DNA from: Isoetes taiwanensis
Taxonomy: Eukaryota > Streptophyta > Lycopodiopsida > Isoetales > Isoetaceae
Assembly (NCBI GenBank): GCA_021234155.1
Contig: JAJEKV010000032.1
Coordinates: 7,474,736 to 7,538,735 of the forward strand
Length of the DNA stretch: 64,000 nt
Direction of reading: 5' to 3'
Below the pieces are notes generated by a model. That model saw only the letters and a list, made by a program, of their open reading frames with translations, ran no database searches and was not told the origin of the DNA. Of the stretch, positions 57,414 to 64,000 are shown in pieces; the first letter of the stretch is position 1, and the number at the start of each line of letters is the position of its first letter. Made by a program: the position numbers and the translations under genes.

Positions 57414-57570
57414 AATAATTTCCACCAGTCGGGCATTACGCTTGTAAAGGCCTGGCAGCGCCACCAAACTCAGCGGTGCACTCGCGGCTCCGCCACTCGT
57501 GCACCACCTCGTTTGGCAGAGCCGCCAGGCCTTTACAGGGCATAATGGTCCTCCTGCTGGAAATTACCTA
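57414..57570. mobile_element. GC-rich hairpin element (about 157 bp)
   Basis: Nearly the whole segment folds on itself about an apex at GCGGCTCCGCC (57484-57494). The arms share TAATTTCCA, TGTAAAGGCCTGGC and GGTGCAC. Beside it, GGACGTAAT and ATTACGTCC (57382-57412) form a second small hairpin. Confidence 0.65.
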
Positions 57571-58565
57571 GTACATATATAAAAAGGACATTGCTTCCAT
57601 CAGCAAAGCAAAAATTGAACAATACATAGGGTTTCGGTATAATGTTGTGGAGACACGTTTCCTTTGGCCTCCAGAATTCCCCTTCACGTGTTGTCACTGA
57701 TTAATGCATCACAAAATCCAAAGCCAATCATATAGCAAAGTAGAAATAATGGTTCTTCTAGCTGCTTTAGTTCTCAACAAACATTTTATAGCTCATGTCT
57801 TTATAATATAATCCGTCACTATACTTTCTTGTTGCCCTTCTGTAATTGTTGCCTATATATAGCATAGCAAGGAGGATAAGTATGGTTTTGACATCCATGC
57901 ATAAAGGGCAAGGTTTGGATTAATTCTGCAACCCACTCCCTCATAGAAAGTTCAGAGCATATCTGTAACATTAAGAACTCAAGGTGTTATTAACAAATTA
58001 CATTAGTGGCTAGCTTACCATATCGCCCAACTTACAAATTCGAAGCAAGAGTTGTTGAAAAGAATCCAAATAAAATATCCAAGAGCTGTTGATACAAAGA
58101 CTAGAAGCAGAGAAATATCCTGCTTTCAGATGAGCTACAAACGCAACTCTTCAGTTCAAATATCTGTGTGTGAGCCCAAATCTGCAAACCGAATGAATGT
58201 TTCTTGGCATGCTGCTCTACTCTAATGCTGCAAACAAAAACCAGAGAATTAGTCTTGTGTTTCTCATGGACAGTCGGCTCTCAACAAATTAGAATCTAGC
58301 AATGCAAAAGCACTAATAGAGTCCATTAAAAATTACTTGAAACTAATTTAAAGCCCTTGTCAAAAAGCTTTAGGAGGAGGAAAACACTGGCTTTCCTCTA
58401 GATAATGTCCCATATGCAAAGTTCAAAACAGAAATGGTTTTGTATGCTGGAATATATAAGCAGCATAATGTAACCTTAAACAGTCTGTACCTTCTAAATC
58501 CCATGTGTCGATCTGCAGACTAGCATCTAAAATCGATCTTTGTGGTGTTTACAACCTGTGAAATT
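57571..58565. other. Intergenic
   Basis: No gene or repeat boundary recognised. Confidence 0.3.
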
Positions 58566-58647
58566 AAAAAAAATAAAAAAATAAAAAAAATAAAAAAATA
58601 AAAAAATAAAAAAATAAAAAAATAAAAAAATAAAAAAATAAAAAAAT
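58566..58647 (+). repeat. (AAAAAAT)n microsatellite
   Basis: About 80 bp of A6-7T units just downstream of the mannosidase relic. Confidence 0.95.
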
Positions 58648-58686
58648 CATTTAAATATATCATGAAAATATTAAGAGATGAATAAT

Positions 58687-59070
58687 CTACAGTTCGATAT
58701 AAACCTCAATATCATATGATTTAATATTTATTTGCACATGATGTGGTTCAGCTGCAGAGTGTACACCAAAAAATCCTCTTGTCTGGTAAAAAAAATAGTC
58801 ATAAAGATGACCCCTCAAGCCTGGCCAAGGATTTAGAGTTTTCCAGATGAGCAGCCTAGTGTACCTTGTCCATATACGTTTACTCCAGTTCTCTGTAAGG
58901 CATCGGTATTGTACATAATACACAAGTTGGGCCTACATATATCATAGTCAGCACTGATGACATTGATAACAGGCCAACAAACAAATTGTAGCAGAAAGAA
59001 CCAATCACACACCTTATAACAAAAATCATCAATATCCTTAAAGTTTCCATATCCATTTAAACCATCATTC
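58687..59070 (-). pseudogene. Relic of mannosylglycoprotein endo-beta-mannosidase (GH2), two exons
   Basis: Exon 59013 upward ends NFKDIDDFCYK. Exon 58932-58687 reads AQLVYYVQYRCL, then YTRLLIWKTLNPWPGLRG and AAEPHHVQIN, with a GT-AG intron between. This is the conserved region of plant endo-beta-mannosidase, which trims Man-beta-1,4-GlcNAc from N-glycans. A stop follows directly after SYDIEVYIEL, where some 250 residues should continue, and the large N-terminal part is absent, so this is an isolated fragment. Confidence 0.75.
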
Positions 59071-59374
59071 ATTCAAATTGGATTTATGTCTGTTCCAAAA
59101 GCACGTCACTTTTGCATACCCTTTTTTCAATATAGTGTTGTGGTGTGTGACATGCTGTTTTGCATTGTTGCAAATTTTTGCATTATAGTAGTGGGTGGTT
59201 TAACATTTTCTTGTTTTAGTGAGAAGAATGTGGAGTTTGATTAGCATTTGTAGATAACAACACATCAATATACATAGAACACTTTTTACATTGTATTCAT
59301 TTGATATGAAGATTACATCATGGAGGGACTAGCCCTTTCTTTGTCAAATAATTCTCAAGATAGGGATCCATCTC
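59071..59374. other. Spacer
   Basis: No signal recognised; may include the 3' UTR of the minus-strand gene starting at 59374. Confidence 0.3.
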
Positions 59375-60004
59375 CTAAGTCCGATCTAGTTCTGGATGTG
59401 TTTTGACAACATCTAATACTGTTTTACCAGCAGCCAAGTCACGCATGATGGACATGAATAGTACTAGAAACTCATCTGTTGAGTAATCTAGTGGAGTATA
59501 AGTTGGTGGATTTAGAGCCTGACCTTGATTATAAAAGCACTTAAGAGCATCATCATCTACTATTATGATGTCCTCTTTCTTTTGAATGCCAAGCTGATCC
59601 ATCATAGTACCAAGATGTTTCACGAAGACCGGTTTGCCATTCGGATCTCTTGGATGTGGAAACTTTATACACTTACTTTGGTCCCAAATCGTCACAAAGT
59701 CTCGATTCATGCCTGGTAACACCCTAAATACTTCATCAACATTTCTGCGTTCCATTGAGGACCAGATGGCAACTCGAAACAATCTCCTCATTCATCATAT
59801 CTTCTAAGTGTGGACGAGGATAGATCCACTTAGTATTCGATTCTAGAGGGACTTGCTCGAAGTCATCCCTGTTAATAAGCTTCTTAGGAAACGTTTTACA
59901 CAGGACACCATTCAGATCGAAGACAATGATTTTGTCACAAGCAGGTGGAGCCCTGAACCATGGAAAACAAAGAGTTAAGCATACAAAAGTGGTCTGTAAT
60001 ACCC

Positions 60005-60060
60005 ACCAAGCGCGTTTTGTCCATCATAAGTAAGCTACATATCACGCCTGACGTGAATTA
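60005..60060 (+). repeat. Degenerate copy of the palindromic-array motif in intron 3
   Basis: AAGCGCGTTTTGTCC and CACGCCTGACGTGAA resemble the AAGCGTTTTGAGC and CGCCTGGCGCGAA units of the intron-2 array, 2 kb away in the same gene. Confidence 0.5.
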
Positions 60061-61989
60061 CCTTTCATCATCGTCGTCATCCCCAGTAGTCGTAGCATCT
60101 ACTTCACTCCCTGGATGCTTACTGCCAGAAGCATCAACTCCACGGTTTAGTTCGGACACGTTCTCTTCTATGAAAGCTACCACAGGGTTTTAATTCCTAA
60201 CCCCAGTGGTTGAATCTGAGCTTGCATGATCATCCTGGCTGGATCAGGAACTACCGTAGTCGTACCCCCAAGCTGGACATTACCAGTTGGAATATTACCA
60301 AGCATAGACTCCATATTTTGCTCCATAATCTCACGTTCCTGCGCTAGCATTGCGGCCTTCTCCTCGGGGGTTGCATTGCTTTTTGAACATTCTAGAGTTG
60401 CACTTGGAGGCTTTTGTGAACTAGTAGTCTACTTCTGCCCTTTGTAAGGTACCAAAGCCAAGGGGTTTTTATCTTTGACAGGACCCCAATCAGCCGTGGC
60501 TAGTACCTTTGAAAAACACTTCAAGAAAATCCCTGGACTGGTCATCGTTGAGGAAACTTAAACATCGGGCTTCTCTACCAATATACCCTCCGACATGTAA
60601 TTCACAGCAAGTGGTATCAAGTGGTGCAAATGCCTCAACAAGATAGCTTGCCAGATTGATTGCAAATCCATGCTTATTCAAGGGCCCCTTTTCTTTTGTC
60701 AGCAATTCCAGAGTGATGTCTTTCCAGTAGAGGTCAGGAACATCAAATTCCTCGCTTTCATTCACTTCATCCTCATCATCTGCTTTGTAGAAGACATTTT
60801 TCAAGTTGGGTTCATCCAAAAGAAAACACTGCCATGCACCTTTATCTGATGCCCCTTTGCTCTTAGCTACCTCATATCGTCATCTGGCACAAGAGATATC
60901 ATTATGAAGATTATACAAGCGCCAAATCAGTATCCTTTGTCTCAAAGAGAAGAGAACCTTCCCTAACGACCTTTAGACATTCCAAGTCGTATGAAGCCAC
61001 CAAAGCATGCATATGAGGCTCTCCTGGGGGGCATATGATGACAATAGTAAAGAGCTTCTCAGTTGTTAAGCCTATGCAGCTAGTGGAAAAACTGATGTAC
61101 TCTTTTTGAGTCATCCCCTTCTCTCCTTTTGCAGTCCTGCTATCCAGTACAAACAGAGAAATATTACGAGGGCCTATTGTTGTATCGGGTAGAAGACCTT
61201 TTTAGCCTGTAGAGACCAGGTATTGGAGTGCAGGTAAGTCACCACCAACATCTTTCAGGATGGCAGCTTTTCTTCTCAGCTCAGCCTTCACCTTATCTGA
61301 TAGTTTTGTGGTGTGCTGTTGGTTCTTTGATTTCCTGTTTTGCAGAAATTCCTTGGACCAGAAGACGTATTTCTTGATGTCATCAGCAGACACGCCATAC
61401 TTGTCTAGCAGGCCGAGTTCAGACAATGTTACATCACCAGATAGCTTATGAAGTTTTTGACCAACTGCTACCTTCATAACTCGCATGTCCTTTATATGAG
61501 TGCAACAATCAATGAAGGACATTTTGTCCTTGACTGAAGAAGCCTTCTTGTACAGAACTTCTTTGTTTATGCATTGATTTAACAGCCAAATGACTTCATT
61601 ATCCTGAAGGCCCTATATTTTCCTCATCTCGGTGGTCTTCAAATCAAATTTTGAAGTATCTTGAGGAGGCACTCTTCCCATTGCATCTGGGAGCTGTTTC
61701 TGAGCATAAGCATCCCAGAACTCGTTCCACTTCGCTCAGACTTCGTCTTTGGGCCTTGGTTTCTTATTCTGGATGATAGTCTGGGCCAAGGTCTTTTCCA
61801 ATGCCTTATACTCCTCAGACTTCGTTCCTCCCTGTTTTGTTTGCGCCGGTGTTCCATAGTCTATCCATTGCTGGCGGGCATGACGGAGTTGTTCTATGTA
61901 AGGGCTGCACAAATAAGGAAATCATATCAGCCAATAGGAGCAGGGCATACAAAAATGAACCGCTTTTTAGATCAAGCCAACAGGATAAT

Positions 61990-62640
61990 CAAGAAAGGAC
62001 ATAGCCAGGCGTGCCAATTCGCGCCGGGCGTGTATTCATGCTGACAATTCGCAGGATAAATACACGCCTGGCGTGAACTACCCATAAACTGCTTGACCAA
62101 AATGCTTCTATCGTGTATTCAGCTGGCAATTCGCGCCTTCGCGCCTGGCGCGAATTGCCAGCTGAATACATGCTAGAAGCGTTTTGAGCATGCAGGAGAT
62201 TGCTAGTTCGCGAGTGGCGCGAACTGGCAATAAACTGCATGACCAAACCGCTTATGCGTGTATTCAGCTGGCAATTCGCACCAGACGTGAACTAGCAATC
62301 TCCTGCGTGTTTAAAACGCTTCTGGCGTGTATTGTTTGGATACCAGAGCATAGCAGCACTGGCATCCTGCAGGCAACTAACTGCATGCAACACAGGTCCC
62401 GAACCGAACTGGTAGCCAGAAGCGTTTTGAGCACGCAGGAGATTGGTAGTTCGCGCCTGGCGCGAATTGGCAATATACCTGGCGTGTATTCATGCAACCA
62501 ATTCCAGCTGAATGCCAGAAGCGTTTTGAGTACACAGGAGATTGCTACTTCGCGCCAGGCGTGTATTCATCCTGCGAATTGTCAGCATGAATACACTCCT
62601 GGCGCGAATTGGCACAGGCCGGACACTGTCTACTACTGTT
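61990..62640. repeat. GC-rich array of interlocking inverted repeats (intron 2)
   Basis: About 650 bp built from a few modules in both orientations: AGAAGCGTTTTGAGCA, GCAGGAGATTG(C/G)TAG, TTCGCGCCTGGCGCGAA, and TGTATTCAGCTGGCAATTCG. The best palindrome has 24-bp perfect arms at 62114-62137 and 62147-62170 around a 9-base loop, extended by matching AAAA(T/C)GCTTCTA. It lies inside intron 2 of the composite gene. It has no coding capacity and no terminal repeats that define a known transposon. Confidence 0.85.
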
Positions 62641-63598
62641 ATTCCTACTTGATATATCTAACATAAGTGTACCTAATGTACTAACCTTTTATAAAGAAAG
62701 ACTTCACCCATTTCGTTCAATGTTGCACTAATCTCTGTGAGGTCCTCTGCAGGGGTATGGGGGCTTAGAAACCGACACCTCCTGTGGTTGTAATGTAGCA
62801 GATATATGGTTTGTCCTGTTTGCTTAGCCTAGTTGGATGGGATCGTTGTGCTTCAATAGAATGCTGTCCGTCAATAATAAGGAAGCATACATTAGGGTTC
62901 TCCACTGTAAGCTCCTCTAGTGTTGTCCACTGGAGTTGAGCATCCTTTTTCCTATCCCAAGGAAGCACGTCTGCGGGCATAGGAACTTGGCCTGGATTCC
63001 TCACCATCGCCCTCAAGATTTCTCTAGCATGCTCAGGGTCATACCTCCTGCTAACAAATGTTGACTTATGTGAGTATCTTCCGCGCCTGTTGCTTTCTTA
63101 GGAGGAGGTGTAGCAATTATCAATCGGTTTTGTCTCTTCTTCCCTGCAAAGGAGGGTGCAATACATGTTTAGCGTGATTTCGAGTGGTCAACCATTGTGG
63201 CCAAGCTAAACTATACAGAATGGCATACAGTCGCCAATTACAGACACACTCAAAAGACGTGACAATTACCAAAAGGCGAAAGAGTCACTCGAAGGCAGGC
63301 CAATTAAACACGGTCATACTAATTTACTCACAGGTGGACAAATTATAGACACGGGCAGGACAATTTAACACAGGAAGGACATTAATTATGCAAATGCAAA
63401 TTTAAGTCACTGCTATAGAAATGATAGACAGGAGTATGAGCAGCCGGACAGAAGATTTATTGACAGTAAATACAGAGCAAACACTGCACAATAATCAGAG
63501 CAATGAACAGAAGCCTAAACACTTGAACAATACTGACCTTGAACAGCTTCTCTCGTGGCTCGGCCTAAGTTTGGAGCAGCACGACCTTTGGGCGGCAT

Positions 63599-64000
63599 CT
63601 TCGCGTCGATCTTGAGCGCCTCGGAGTTCTTGAGTTCTTGAGCGTCTCGGAGCAAGTCTGCAATTCAAAAAGCAAAAAATGAAATTCAAAAACTTATATA
63701 GATTTCCATAAGCAATTGACGGTCGGGTTTGGATCGATGGGTTTCATTCGGATCGACAGGTTTCATTCGGATCGACTTTAGATCGACGGTCCGATAGAAG
63801 CGAGTGGTTATTTAAATTTCGCGGATCGACTTCAAATCAACGGTCAACAATCTTACGATTGCGCCTAATGGACGCACGCGATTGTACGAGCATTTAATGG
63901 CTCTACGACCGCCGTATACTTGAAATCCATAATTAGATTTCACTCAGCCACTAAAAAAGCAGTACAATTAACGGATAATTTGAAACTGCCACCTAATCTT
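63599..64000. other. 5' region of the composite gene, with short tandem repeats
   Basis: TTTCATTCGGATCGAC occurs twice in tandem (about 63743-63776) with further GGATCGA(T/C) units nearby (63730-63825). This is the presumed promoter/5' UTR side of the minus-strand gene. No other gene is seen. Confidence 0.5.

Larger units (their letters stand above)
59375..63598 (-). pseudogene. Composite gene: ParB-like N-terminus, unknown middle, FCP1/NIF-like HAD C-terminus
   Basis: Four exons with GT-AG introns: 63598-63538 (MPPKGRAAPNLGRATREAVQ), 63143-62686, 61904-60062 and 59952-59375. Exon 2 has YDPEHAREILRAMV, VPMPADVLPW and FLIIDGQHSIEAQR, like the DGxHR motif of ParB-like domains (R is S here). 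Exon 3 is a long Lys/Glu-rich region (ELGLLDKYGVSADDIKKY; TIVIICPPGEPHMHALV; YLVEAFAPLDTTCCELHVGG) ending in an acidic tail. Exon 4 is an FCP1/NIF-like phosphatase region: IIVFDLNGVL (second Asp replaced by Asn, as in a plant family), VAIWSSMERRNV, WDQSKC, IIIVDDD. Frameshifts near 63065, 62770, 60200 and 59790 and stops at 61737, 61613, 61202 and 60911 disable it. That these exons form one gene is inferred from order, strand and splice sites. Confidence 0.6.

Noticed and set aside
61990-62640. CRISPR or bacterial repeat array
   Set aside because: Units are interlocking and in both orientations without unique equal-length spacers, and lie within an intron of a spliced gene.

Overview
This window is nuclear DNA of a land plant. 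The genes have GT-AG introns, plant-type families (PHT4 transporter, type-I pectinesterases, lipid phosphate phosphatase delta, plant endo-beta-mannosidase) and a background full of decayed plant transposons. A fused histidine-methyltransferase/FGE gene (ergothioneine-synthase type), which I associate with fungi and early-diverging land plants rather than flowering plants, points weakly to a fern, lycophyte, bryophyte or gymnosperm. The species cannot be fixed from the sequence alone.

Layout: 0.2-1.5 kb holds the last five exons of a PHT4;1/ANTR1-like transporter (+). 2.0-8.5 kb is a LINE (-) delimited by an 18-bp target duplication, with a non-autonomous hAT element inserted directly beside it (8.48-8.92 kb). 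9.0-10.7 kb is a second, very decayed LINE family, with another piece at 37.2-38.0 kb. 13.6-17.7 kb is a complete 4.07-kb CACTA element with ATT target duplications, dense ACGTCG subterminal arrays, a TNP2 transposase remnant and a captured fragment of a ribosomal P1 gene. 17.7-28.3 kb is repeat-rich, with tRNA-like SINE heads, an LTR primer-binding-site-like motif, two copies of a fold-back element and one exon-like unidentified stretch.

28.4-32.1 kb is an intact eight-exon LPP-delta-like gene (-; 410 aa). 33.4-35.1 and 38.8-40.6 kb are two intact two-exon type-I pectinesterases (-; 495 and 504 aa) sharing the same intron position. 41.3-42.1 kb looks like a Helitron carrying a captured 5' exon. 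44.8-47.7 kb is an EgtD-EgtB fusion pseudogene, broken by point lesions, an 8-bp duplication and a 249-bp transposon inside an exon. 49.7-56.8 kb is a GC-richer block made of a LINE 5' part (+) abutting a decayed Ty3/Gypsy element (-) without integrase. 58.7-59.1 kb is a relic of an endo-beta-mannosidase gene.

59.4-63.6 kb is a four-exon decayed gene (-) that appears to join a ParB-like DGQH motif region, a long uncharacterised middle and a C-terminal FCP1/NIF-like HAD phosphatase region. Its second intron holds an unusual GC-rich array of inverted repeats, and a degenerate copy of the motif lies in its third intron.

The intact genes (PHT4, LPPD, two PMEs) form no operon-like unit. The PMEs are a local duplicate pair, and the rest is shaped by transposition and gene capture.
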